DNA of 20,607 nucleotides, taken from JANJTY01 sp038257155. GTDB lineage: Bacteria; Pseudomonadota; Gammaproteobacteria; Xanthomonadales; Xanthomonadaceae. Under the pieces are notes generated by a model, which had not been told where the DNA came from, made no database searches, and worked only from the letters and a program-made list of their open reading frames with translations. Made by a program: the position numbers and the translations under genes. The stretch covers positions 1-20,607 of the forward strand of contig JBBSJP010000066.1 of assembly GCA_038257155.1 (NCBI GenBank), written 5' to 3'. Of the stretch, positions 8,017 through 15,407 are shown one piece after another (position 1 is the stretch's first letter; each line of letters opens with the position of its first letter).

Positions 8017-9237
8017 TCAATCCTCGGCCTTGAGATAGGCCTCAAGCTTGCGGTTCAAGTTGGTGGCCTGCTGCGACGGCAACGTGTAGCTCCAGCCGGC
8101 GAAGCGGGCATTGGCCTGGGCCATTTCTTCGCGCAACTGTGCAAGACGATTCGCGGCATCCGCGGCGGGATCGGTTACTGCAGCGGGCGGCTCGGGGGCG
8201 ATCTCTGTCGCGTCCTCAGACCCTTCCCGGTCCTCGCTGCCGGCAGGTGCAGCAGCCACCGGATCGGAATCGGCGGCCGCCTGCCGCGCTTCAAACTCCT
8301 GGCGCAGCAGGGCCTGGGCGGCAGCGATGGATTCCGCGGCACGGGCTTCATCGAACTCAACCCTGAGCTGGGCGAAGGTCTGCTCTTCAACTCGCCAGGA
8401 GTCGATGTGATACACCAGGCCATCGTCCAGCTCGTAGCGCGCGCGTGTGATCTGCGCTTCATCTGTGGGAAGCGGCAGCTCGGCGGCCGGTACGACATCG
8501 TCGAGGCGCAGGTCGCTGAGCAAGGCACCGCCAGCATCTGCCATGTACGGGAAGCCCTGTTCACGGCCGCGCGGCAGATTGCCGACCTTGAAGTCGCTGC
8601 CCGGCTCGGCGTTGCGCACCAGTTCCACCCGGTCGCCGCCGGCATGCAGGATTTCCACCCGCATCACTCGACCGACAGGAATCGCGGCCAGTTCGCGCTG
8701 CAGCCACTGCACCGGCTCGCGCTGGATCGGCAAAGCGACGTCGACCAGCCAGCTCTGCGCTTCGCCAGCCGGGCGTACGAAGTTGGCGTCGGCGCTGGCG
8801 TTGGCACGACCGACGATCATCGCCACTGGCGGTTCGATGCCCTGCAACTCGAGCAGCAGGCCCTCGGCTTGCTCATCGTCGATGTCCTCTACCCCTAGCC
8901 GGCCGTAGAGCGCCGGATTCGACGTCTTGGGCTCAAGTTTCTGGGCTCGGGACAGCTTGAGCAGCAATTCGCGAACCGGAGCGAAGTCGACCGGATAGCC
9001 GCCGCGCGAGCGCATCACCCAGGCATCATCCTGACGAGCGACTTCCCACAGCACCTCTCCGCCCGCACCGGAAAGGCGCAGGCCCGTGACCTCATTGACC
9101 TGCTCGGTCAGCTCCGGCAACAGCGCGGCGCGAACCGTCTCGCCGCTGTCGGCCTGGCGCTTGCCGCCATACCAGAGCGCAGCGACAAGCACGAGCAGCG
9201 CGGCCACTGCCAGCGTGATTACTTTGCGAGTATCCAT
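8017..9237 (-). CDS. DUF4340 protein of the gliding-type ABC transporter operon
   Basis: A 406-residue protein anchored by one N-terminal helix (about residues 7-25) with the bulk in the periplasm. The segment after the anchor (ELTEQVNEVTGLRLSG, then repeated beta strands and GRLGVEDIDDEQAEGLLLEL) fits the DUF4340 family. In many bacteria this family is encoded beside GldG-like proteins and ABC-2 transporters; its molecular role is not known. Near residues 315-350 lies an Ala/Pro/Glu/Asp-rich low-complexity linker, followed by a short C-terminal segment ending in YLKAED. It is the last gene of the operon, 12 bases after the GldG-like gene, and has the best ribosome binding site in the operon. 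Probably a partner of the GldG-like protein; this is inferred from position. Confidence 0.8.
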   Translation of the reverse strand: MDTRKVITLAVAALLVLVAALWYGGKRQADSGETVRAALLPELTEQVNEVTGLRLSGAGGEVLWEVARQDDAWVMRSRGGYPVDFAPVRELLLKLSRAQKLEPKTSNPALYGRLGVEDIDDEQAEGLLLELQGIEPPVAMIVGRANASADANFVRPAGEAQSWLVDVALPIQREPVQWLQRELAAIPVGRVMRVEILHAGGDRVELVRNAEPGSDFKVGNLPRGREQGFPYMADAGGALLSDLRLDDVVPAAELPLPTDEAQITRARYELDDGLVYHIDSWRVEEQTFAQLRVEFDEARAAESIAAAQALLRQEFEARQAAADSDPVAAAPAGSEDREGSEDATEIAPEPPAAVTDPAADAANRLAQLREEMAQANARFAGWSYTLPSQQATNLNRKLEAYLKAED

Positions 9238-9242
9238 TCAGT

Positions 9243-9250
9243 TCCTCCTT
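9243..9250 (-). promoter_or_regulatory. Near-consensus ribosome binding site of the DUF4340 gene
   Basis: AAGGAGGA on the minus strand, 5 bases before the ATG at 9237 and touching the TGA stop codon of the gldG-like gene (9252-9250). The overlap suggests translational coupling between the two genes. Confidence 0.75.
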
Positions 9251-11118
9251 CAGCGTCGCGCGACTGCCGGCTGGCGGCGGCGCGATCGCCAGAACAGCAG
9301 ACCCAGTACGCCAAGGGTCAGGGCAATCGGCATGCCGGCAATATTGATGAACTTCAGCTTCGCGCCGAGCGACTCGATGTCGGCGTCGAGCTGGCGGCGA
9401 ACCTGTCGCAGTTCGGCACGGATGCGAATCTTCTCCTGCTGGAAACGCTCCAGCTCGGCGCGCTGCTCGGCGCTCAGCACCATGGCCTGTTCCTGGTCCT
9501 TGCCACCCTGCAGTTCGGTGAGATTGCGTTCGGTTTCGGCGAGCTCCTGCTGCAGCTCTTGCTCCTTCAGGCGGAAACGGTCATCGGCCAGGCGCTTGAG
9601 CTCTTCGACGCGTGTGAAAGGACGACTGGAAGTGGCACGGGTGCGTACCGCGATCAGGTCGGCGCTGCCCACCAGATTGTCGACCGAGTTGATCACCAGA
9701 TTGCCGTTGTCGGCGAAGGCGTTGACCATGCGCTGTCCGAAGAACTGCTGCACTTGCACCCAGAGCCGGTCCGCAAGGACATCGGTATCGGCAAACAGGA
9801 TGATGTTGGCGGGCTCCTTCGTTTCGCTCAGGTGGCTGTCGCCGCTGCGCTCGGGAAAGGCCGACTTCAAGATGCCAGTGAGGCGCCCGGCCAGCACGAA
9901 GGGTTCGCCACTCGGCGCGAAATCGTTCAACAGGGTTGAGGGATCGGGCAGGAAACGGATCTTCTCTGCAGCCACGCTCATCGAGGCTTCGGAACTCTGT
10001 GCCAGCGCTTCCAGCCTGGTTTCGGCTCCCTCGATCGCCTCGAAGTAACCCACCGTGGAGAAGTTCACCGTACCGAGCTGCGCCGACACCACGTCCTGCT
10101 GATTGAGACTGTCCTGGTCGAGACCGAGGATGCCGAGATGACGCATCGGCCGCTGCGCGCTGCCACCCTGCACCTGCAGCGCGTGTTTGGCGTCCAGCAC
10201 GACGCGTTCGGGATCGAACTTCACGCCCCAGGCTGTCAGCAGGCGGTCCAGCTCGGAGGCGCGCGGCGAGAACAGCGCCTGCATCTGGTCCACACCTTCG
10301 GGCGCGGGCTCGGTCTCGGCGTTCGGATCAACAAACAGCACCAGACGTCCACCGCGCATGACGAACTGGTCAACGGCGTATTCCGTCTCCAATGACAGGC
10401 TCTTCGGATGCACCAGCATCAGTACCTGCACATCGTCAGGGATCGTGCCTTCGGTGATCTCCAGACGGCGGATCTCGAACAGCGCCGCGAGTTCGCTGTC
10501 GAGTACCCAGCCCTCGGCAGGAGCGCCGCTGGCAGGATCGAAGCGCGGTGCAATCGGCAGGCTGCTCATGATGCCCAGCACCGGCTTGTCCAGCGTGGTA
10601 AGGCTTGAGATCAGCTTGGCGATGTCGTACTCAAGGAAGGATTCCTTGCTCGGCTGGAAGAAGGGAATGATGGCCTGGCCATCGGTACTGTTGGTGCCAG
10701 CAAGACCAAACACCAGCGACTCTCCGCCGCTGCCCAGCGGCACCGCCTGCAAACCAAACGCAGTAGCGCGGTCTTCGGCTTCGGAGAACGGCAGCGGATC
10801 GATCACTTCCAGCTTCAGGTTGCCGCCCGACTTTGCAACCATTTCCTCCAGCAGCTCGCGCACTCGCGTGCCGTAACTGCGCAACTGCGGAATGTTCTGT
10901 GCCGTGCGATCGGAGAAGAAGAAATACAGCTGCACCGGCTCGTCGATCTTGGACAGGATCGCTTCGGTGCCCTCGGACAGGGTGAACAGGCTGTTGTCCG
11001 TGAGATCCAGTCGCGCACCTCGCAGCAGCAGCGAGCTGAGCATCACCAGAGCAATGAACAACACGGCCAGCACCGCCAGGGTGCCGCCAGTGAGGGAACG
11101 TCGGTTGAGAAGATTCAT
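9250..11118 (-). CDS. GldG-like ABC transporter auxiliary protein
   Basis: A 622-residue membrane protein of the ABC_transp_aux/GldG type. The N-terminal helix (about residues 13-33) is followed at once by the family signature RLDLTDNSLFTLSEGT (about 36-51). A large periplasmic region follows, then a Glu/Gln/Leu/Arg-rich coiled coil (about 505-575) and a C-terminal helix (about 590-608) with a basic tail. Family knowledge: GldG works with GldA and GldF in gliding Bacteroidetes, and related proteins occur in many non-gliding bacteria, where their function is unknown. The start has GGAG 8 bases upstream and lies 14 bases after the permease stop. The role here is presumably as a periplasmic scaffold or substrate receptor for the transporter. 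Confidence 0.85.
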   Translation of the reverse strand: MNLLNRRSLTGGTLAVLAVLFIALVMLSSLLLRGARLDLTDNSLFTLSEGTEAILSKIDEPVQLYFFFSDRTAQNIPQLRSYGTRVRELLEEMVAKSGGNLKLEVIDPLPFSEAEDRATAFGLQAVPLGSGGESLVFGLAGTNSTDGQAIIPFFQPSKESFLEYDIAKLISSLTTLDKPVLGIMSSLPIAPRFDPASGAPAEGWVLDSELAALFEIRRLEITEGTIPDDVQVLMLVHPKSLSLETEYAVDQFVMRGGRLVLFVDPNAETEPAPEGVDQMQALFSPRASELDRLLTAWGVKFDPERVVLDAKHALQVQGGSAQRPMRHLGILGLDQDSLNQQDVVSAQLGTVNFSTVGYFEAIEGAETRLEALAQSSEASMSVAAEKIRFLPDPSTLLNDFAPSGEPFVLAGRLTGILKSAFPERSGDSHLSETKEPANIILFADTDVLADRLWVQVQQFFGQRMVNAFADNGNLVINSVDNLVGSADLIAVRTRATSSRPFTRVEELKRLADDRFRLKEQELQQELAETERNLTELQGGKDQEQAMVLSAEQRAELERFQQEKIRIRAELRQVRRQLDADIESLGAKLKFINIAGMPIALTLGVLGLLFWRSRRRQPAVARR

Positions 11119-11132
11119 GCTCGGCGTCTCCG

Positions 11133-11879
11133 TTAATCGGCTTTCTTCAGATCGATCACCACCGCAGTGGCGACCAGCCAGAAGCCGATGGTGAGCAGGA
11201 AGAACAGCAGGTCACGCAGGTCGATCACACCCTTCGAGATCGCGCTGAAATGGGTCAGGAAGCTGAGTTGGGCGATACCGTCAACCAGCAGGGATGGCGC
11301 CCAGGCGCGGAAGAAATCCAGTACCAGCGGAAAGCCGGCCAGCAACAGACCAAAACACACCACCACGGTAAGGATGAAGGCGACCACCTGGTTGCGCGTG
11401 GCCGCCGAAAGGCAGGCACCGATGGCCAGGAAACTGCCCGCCATCAGCAGGCTGCCGAAGTAGCTCGCGATGATGACGCCGTTGTCCGGGCTGCCCAGAT
11501 AGTTGACCGTGATCCAGATCGGGAAGGTCAGCGCCAGCGCAATGCCGACGAAGGCCCAGGCCGCCAGGAACTTGGCGAACACCGCCTGCCACATGGTCAC
11601 AGGTAAAGTCAGAAGCAGTTCGATGGTGCCGGACTTGCGCTCCTCGGCCCATAGACGCATCGCAACCGCCGGCACCAGGAACAGGTACAGCCAGGGATGA
11701 AAGCTGAAGAAGCTCTGCAGGTCTGCCTGTCCGCGCTCGAAAAAGCCGCCCAGGTAAAAGGTGAAAGCGCCTGCCAGCACCAGGAAGATCACGATGAAGA
11801 CGTAGGCGACGGGCGTTGCGAAATAGCTCGCCAGTTCGCGCTTGAACAGCGCCGGAATGGGATTGGCCATGGTGCTCAT
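11133..11879 (-). CDS. ABC-2 type permease, GldF-like
   Basis: A 248-residue integral membrane protein with six predicted helices, matching ABC-2 permeases of the GldF group. The motif RLWAEERKSGTIELLLTLPV (about 79-98) is the cytoplasmic coupling segment typical of this class. The start ATG overlaps the stop of the ATPase gene in an ATGA, which fixes both ends; an internal ATG nine bases in (MANPIP) is the only real alternative. It should pair with the ATPase encoded just upstream to form an exporter. Substrate is unknown. Confidence 0.88.
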   Translation of the reverse strand: MSTMANPIPALFKRELASYFATPVAYVFIVIFLVLAGAFTFYLGGFFERGQADLQSFFSFHPWLYLFLVPAVAMRLWAEERKSGTIELLLTLPVTMWQAVFAKFLAAWAFVGIALALTFPIWITVNYLGSPDNGVIIASYFGSLLMAGSFLAIGACLSAATRNQVVAFILTVVVCFGLLLAGFPLVLDFFRAWAPSLLVDGIAQLSFLTHFSAISKGVIDLRDLLFFLLTIGFWLVATAVVIDLKKAD

Positions 11880-12817
11880 GCGCGGGCCTCCACGGCGGAT
11901 GTGGTGATCTGGCGGAAGACTTCGTCGAGACGTCCCTGCTCCAGCTGCAGCTCGGAAAAGTCGACGCCCTTGGCCTTGAGGAATTCGCTGACTGCCGGGT
12001 AGATGTTCTTGCCGGCCCGCGGGAACGCGGTTACCCGACCGTCCTGCGGATCGATCTCGACCGAAGCCACGCCTTCCAACCCGATCAGGCCCTGCTTGAG
12101 TACGACCGGATCGGCGGTGGTGAGGGATACCGCGCGGTGGTAGCGCGAACGTGCTTCCAGCTCGGCCGGGGTGGCGTCCGCCAGCAGCCGGCCACGCGCA
12201 ATCACCACGGCCCGTGTGCACACCGCATGCACTTCTTCCAGGATGTGGGTGGAGATGATGATGATCTTGTCGCGTGCCATGGAACGAATCAGATCGCGAA
12301 CCTCGTGCTTCTGGTTCGGATCCAGACCATCGGTCGGTTCGTCCAGGATCAGGGCCTGGGGGTCATGCAGAATCGCCTGGGCCAGTCCGACACGGCGCTT
12401 GAAGCCCTTCGAAAGCGTCTCGATGCGCTGTGACATCACCGACTCGAGGCCCAGCCGGCCCACCGCTTCATCCAGGCGCTGGCGCCGCGTCTCGCCGGCC
12501 ATGCCGCGCACGTCGGCGATGAAGCGCAGGAAGGACAGCACGTCCATCTCGCCATAGCTCGGCGCACCCTCGGGCAAGTAGCCCAGCACGCGCTTGGCCT
12601 GGATGGCCTGCGTATCGACATCGAAACCGCAGACCGAGGCGCGACCCGAGGTCGGCGCCAGGAACCCGGCCAACATTTTCATCGTGGTGGATTTGCCAGC
12701 GCCGTTGGGCCCCAGGAAACCCAGCACCTGCCCGGGCTCGACCCGGAAGCTGATGCTGTCGACGGCGGTGAAATCGCCGTAGCGTTTGCACAATTGTTCA
12801 GTCTGGATCATCTCCAT
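11876..12817 (-). CDS. ABC transporter ATPase, GldA-like
   Basis: The 313-residue ATPase of the exporter, first gene of the four-gene operon. Visible motifs are Walker A GPNGAGKST (36-44), an ABC signature in the form LSKGFKRR (135-142, Gln replaced by Phe as in the CcmA/NatA-type group), Walker B ALILDEPTDGLDP (155-167) and the H-loop His191 in STHILEEV. About 90 further residues form the C-terminal domain seen in GldA- and DrrA-type ATPases. A second in-frame ATG two codons later (12811) could also be used; AGGAAG just upstream favours 12817. The gene ends in an ATGA overlap with the permease gene. Confidence 0.92.
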   Translation of the reverse strand: MEMIQTEQLCKRYGDFTAVDSISFRVEPGQVLGFLGPNGAGKSTTMKMLAGFLAPTSGRASVCGFDVDTQAIQAKRVLGYLPEGAPSYGEMDVLSFLRFIADVRGMAGETRRQRLDEAVGRLGLESVMSQRIETLSKGFKRRVGLAQAILHDPQALILDEPTDGLDPNQKHEVRDLIRSMARDKIIIISTHILEEVHAVCTRAVVIARGRLLADATPAELEARSRYHRAVSLTTADPVVLKQGLIGLEGVASVEIDPQDGRVTAFPRAGKNIYPAVSEFLKAKGVDFSELQLEQGRLDEVFRQITTSAVEARA

Positions 12818-12889
12818 TTCTTCCTGAAGGAGTCGAAGGAATGCGTAGATGCAAGGGAGCGGAAACCGGCGTCACCGGATCTCCGCAGG

Positions 12890-12918
12890 CAAATACCACG
12901 CGCAAGTAAAAAAGTTCC
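12890..12918 (-). promoter_or_regulatory. Candidate promoter of the ABC operon (ECF-like -35)
   Basis: On the minus strand GGAACTT (12918-12912) matches the -35 of RpoE-type ECF sigma factors and is followed by a T-rich run. Sixteen bases on lies TATTTG, which is not a clear ECF -10 (TCTGA-like). It sits between the upstream terminator and the ATPase start, where the operon promoter must be, so the position is reasonable and the sigma assignment weak. Confidence 0.28.
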
Positions 12919-12950
12919 CCAGGCGGCCGCTCTTCTGCACCCGGAAAACG

Positions 12951-12977
12951 ACGGGGCCGGCATTGAGCCGGCCCCGT
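12951..12977 (-). terminator. Intrinsic terminator of the SRPBCC gene
   Basis: Perfect 11-bp GC-rich stem ACGGGGCCGGC/GCCGGCCCCGT with a 5-base loop, 11 bases past the stop codon. Read on the minus strand it is followed by CGTTTTCC, a short T-run. It isolates the SRPBCC gene from the ABC operon downstream. Confidence 0.85.
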
Positions 12978-12988
12978 GGAGTGACTGA

Positions 12989-14134
12989 TCAGATGCCCGG
13001 AAAGGGCAAGACCGGCCAGTAGACACGATACTCGCTGTCCTCTGGCTGGGTAGTGGCAATGTCGGAAAGCTGCTCTTCGAATGCGCGGTCGGTGACGACC
13101 TCACCGTGCGCCGCGGCATAGGCGCGGAGCATGTCGCGGATCAAGGGCAGCGTTGCCGGATGGCCCTTGAAATCGGATACCACTGCGGGGCCGGCGTAGC
13201 TGACGCCGACCTTGACCCGGTCATTGGCAAGGCGCAGCTCAGGCAGCGGATCGAGAACGACGGGCGCGGCAGCGTCGAGACCGGCTTCACCCGCATCGCC
13301 CGCCTCGGCTTCCTCGGTTTCTTCGGTTTCCTCGGTAGCCGGAACCGAGCCCGCGACGCGCACCGGCACCGCGATGTCGAAGTCGTACTTGGTATCGCCC
13401 CAATTGGTGGTGATCAGGCGAGGCGGGCCAGCCCGCTCCAGGCGATTGTCAGCGATGGCCTTGGCGATCAACTGCAGGGCCTCGTCGCTTGCAGCCTCGA
13501 CCGCAGTGATATTGCGGTCCGCATTGCTTGATACGAAGAGCACGTTTTGCGGAGGAACATCAACGACTTCGATGTTCAGGCCGCTGTAGTCGTGGTTCGG
13601 CATGGTGGCCAACAGGCTCAGCAGGTTGCCCAGGCTGTACTTGATCTCGTCACCGACAGTACGGCTGACATACATGCCCGCGAGGCGGCCACCGATGTCC
13701 CAACCATACTGCACGTCATAGGTCCAGCGGATCTTGAGCTTGCGGCCCAGCGATTCCATTTCGACGGTATAACGCTTGTCGGTTCCGTAAGCTTCGTTGT
13801 TGACCGCATAGACGATGCGTTCGTCCGCAACGCTTTCGACGATCTCCCAGGTGCCGGTACCGATCTTGGGATTGCTTGACTCGAATCGCAGCACCGCTCC
13901 CAGACCACGGTCCTCGCCTTCGCGGCTGTACTTGATGTTCGGGTCGATGGCCCGCATCGGGTGCCAGTCGCCGAAACGCCGGAAGCTGTTCAGCACGTCA
14001 TGCACCTGACGCACCGGGTGAAGGGTTTCGAACTCGTGCGAGACGGTGCGGTGGCTGGGCAGGAACAATGCAAAAAGCAGGTAGGCCAGGCCAACCAGCA
14101 GAACGGCTACCACGATTTCGAGAATACGGGTCAT
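12989..14134 (-). CDS. Membrane-anchored SRPBCC (polyketide cyclase-like) protein with GyrI-like C-terminal domain
   Basis: A 381-residue protein: an N-terminal helix (about 5-26), then an SRPBCC/START-type hydrophobic ligand-binding fold (about 32-175, with FRRFGDWHPM and GTGTWEIVE), then a region from about 188 resembling the GyrI/AraC effector-binding fold. A low-complexity acidic stretch (about 267-285), encoded by three 9-base units at 13310-13336, interrupts the second domain. The ATG at 14134 has GGAG 8 bases upstream and opens on the helix; in-frame extension to 14227 is not supported. No catalytic residues can be named. The likely role is binding of a small hydrophobic or cationic ligand at the membrane; this is inferred from the folds. 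It is a single gene with its own promoter candidate and terminator. Confidence 0.75.
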   Translation of the reverse strand: MTRILEIVVAVLLVGLAYLLFALFLPSHRTVSHEFETLHPVRQVHDVLNSFRRFGDWHPMRAIDPNIKYSREGEDRGLGAVLRFESSNPKIGTGTWEIVESVADERIVYAVNNEAYGTDKRYTVEMESLGRKLKIRWTYDVQYGWDIGGRLAGMYVSRTVGDEIKYSLGNLLSLLATMPNHDYSGLNIEVVDVPPQNVLFVSSNADRNITAVEAASDEALQLIAKAIADNRLERAGPPRLITTNWGDTKYDFDIAVPVRVAGSVPATEETEETEEAEAGDAGEAGLDAAAPVVLDPLPELRLANDRVKVGVSYAGPAVVSDFKGHPATLPLIRDMLRAYAAAHGEVVTDRAFEEQLSDIATTQPEDSEYRVYWPVLPFPGI

Positions 14135-14197
14135 TCGGAACTCTCCAGACGAAAAACGCCTCCCGCACGCCGAATCGGACGCATGGGCTGGACGCGG

Positions 14198-14227
14198 AGG
14201 ATACGCGAGCCCCCGGCCATCGGCCAA
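14198..14227 (-). promoter_or_regulatory. Candidate sigma-70 promoter of the SRPBCC gene
   Basis: On the minus strand TTGGCC (14227-14222) and TATCCT (14203-14198) are spaced 18 bases apart, each matching 4 of 6 consensus positions. It lies about 65 bases before the start codon. It is a modest match in GC-rich DNA. Confidence 0.33.
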
Positions 14228-14398
14228 GGGCGAAAGCGAAATCGTAGCAGGGACGGCGGCTGTGTGCCTGCGATTTGGCTCGCGGCGAGACGAAATCAGC
14301 CGCAGATCGATGCCTGGTCGGGCCTCTGCAGGACCGCACCTGCGTGCGCGACCGGGGTATGCGGTATCGGCGAAGCACAGGTGCGGTCCTGGGTCTGC

Positions 14399-14423
14399 GG
14401 TCGCCGACAGGGTCGGCTCCTAC
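14399..14423 (-). repeat. GTAG-type REP hairpin, unit 1
   Basis: On the minus strand it reads GTAG, GA, then stem GCCGAC, loop CCT, stem GTCGGC. This is the head-tetranucleotide plus short-hairpin layout of GTAG REP elements (SMAG-like in Stenotrophomonas). The identical 25-base sequence is at 14673-14697. Confidence 0.65.
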
Positions 14424-14535
14424 AATGTGGGCGCTGCGGCAAGGGCGAATGCCGTCGCACCCCTGTAGGACCGCACCTGCGTGCGCGACCGGGGTATGCG
14501 GTATCGGCGAAGCACAGGTGCGGTCCTGGGTCTGC

Positions 14536-14560
14536 GGTCGCCGACAGGGGCAGCTCCTAC
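14536..14560 (-). repeat. GTAG-type REP hairpin, unit 2 (damaged stem)
   Basis: Same element as in unit 1, but the two substitutions that separate units 1 and 2 both fall here and turn the left arm GCCGAC into GCTGCC, breaking the stem. Confidence 0.5.
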
Positions 14561-14672
14561 AATGTGGGCGCTGCGGCAAGGGCGAATGCCGTCGCACCCC
14601 TGTAGGACCGCACCTGCGTGCGCGACCGGGATTTTCAGTCTCGCCCAAGCACTGATGCGGTCCTGGATCAAC

Positions 14673-14697
14673 GGTCGCCGACAGGGTCGGCTCCTAC
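14673..14697 (-). repeat. GTAG-type REP hairpin, unit 3
   Basis: Identical to the element at 14399-14423 although the rest of unit 3 has diverged, so the hairpin is the best-kept part of that unit. Confidence 0.65.
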
Positions 14698-14765
14698 AGG
14701 GGAGCGTTGCAGTTTCGGCGAGTGCCATCGCACCCGTGCAGGAACGCATCTGGGTGCGTCTGCCC

Positions 14766-15407
14766 TCAGACGAGCTTCAACTCGAATGCCTTGAGCACCG
14801 CGCGGGTGCGGTCGCGCACGCCGAGCTTGGAAAGAATGTTCGAGACATGGTTCTTCACCGTGCCCTCGGCCACGCCCAGCGAGTTGGCGATCTCCTTGTT
14901 GGAGTAGCCGCCGGCCATCAGACGCAGGATCTCGGTTTCGCGCTCGGTCAGCGGATCGGGCTGGTCCAGGCTGGAAAACTCGTTCTGCATGCGCTCAAGG
15001 CCGGAAAGCAGGCGCTGGGTGACCGCCGGCTTGACCAGCGATCCACCGCTGGCCACGGTCTGCACCGCATCCACCAATTGTTCCAGCGACACATCTTTGA
15101 GCAAGTAACCACGCGCACCGGCCTTGAGTCCTGCCAGGACCAACTGGTCGTCATCGAATGTGGTCAGGATGATCGTCGGCGGCAACTGATTCGATGCCGA
15201 CAGCGCCTGCAGAGCCTCTAGGCCCGACATCACCGGCATGCGCATGTCCATCAGCACTACGTCGGGCTTGAGTTCGGGGATCATGTCGACGGCCTGCTTG
15301 CCATCGGAAGCTTCGGCAACGATGCGGATGTTGTCGGACAGTTCAAGCAGTGAGCGAATGCCCTGGCGCACCAGGGTCTGGTCGTCCACCAGACAGACGC
15401 GGATCAT
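14766..15407 (-). CDS. NarL/FixJ-family response regulator
   Basis: A 213-residue DNA-binding regulator of two-component type. The receiver domain (1-120) has the acidic pair Asp8/Asp9, phospho-acceptor Asp54 in VLMDMRMP, Thr82/Thr83 and Lys104. The LuxR-type helix-turn-helix (about 152-207) shows LTERETEILRLMAGG and KEIANSLGVAEGTVKNHVSN. It overlaps the upstream kinase gene in an ATGA, so the two are translationally coupled and surely cognate; GGAG lies 8 bases before the ATG. The receiver resembles LiaR/DesR-type regulators. Its targets are not evident. The tandem repeat array begins just past its stop and may end the transcript. Confidence 0.93.
   Translation of the reverse strand: MIRVCLVDDQTLVRQGIRSLLELSDNIRIVAEASDGKQAVDMIPELKPDVVLMDMRMPVMSGLEALQALSASNQLPPTIILTTFDDDQLVLAGLKAGARGYLLKDVSLEQLVDAVQTVASGGSLVKPAVTQRLLSGLERMQNEFSSLDQPDPLTERETEILRLMAGGYSNKEIANSLGVAEGTVKNHVSNILSKLGVRDRTRAVLKAFELKLV

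Larger units (their letters stand above)
14331..14740. repeat. Tandem array of three ~137-base units
   Basis: Units start at 14331, 14468 and 14605, and a degraded fourth begins at 14741. Units 1 and 2 differ at two positions by eye; unit 3 has diverged in its middle. In units 1 and 2 the arms GGACCGCACCTG and CAGGTGCGGTCC (14331-14342 and 14378-14389 in unit 1) form a 12-bp stem. Each unit also carries a GTAG-type REP hairpin. The array fills most of the 631-base gap between the response regulator stop and the SRPBCC gene; open frames within it are repeat artefacts. The rest of the gap (14228-14330) shows nothing. Confidence 0.85.

Noticed and set aside
14262..14655. Several overlapping open frames in the tandem array, and the idea of a CRISPR array
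   Set aside because: The frames repeat with the 137-base unit and lack gene features. The units are contiguous, far too long for CRISPR repeats, and have no unique spacers.
11133..15407. Kinase/regulator pair as a dedicated sensor of the ABC operon
   Set aside because: A repeat array, an unrelated gene and a strong terminator lie between them, and no shared binding site could be identified by eye.
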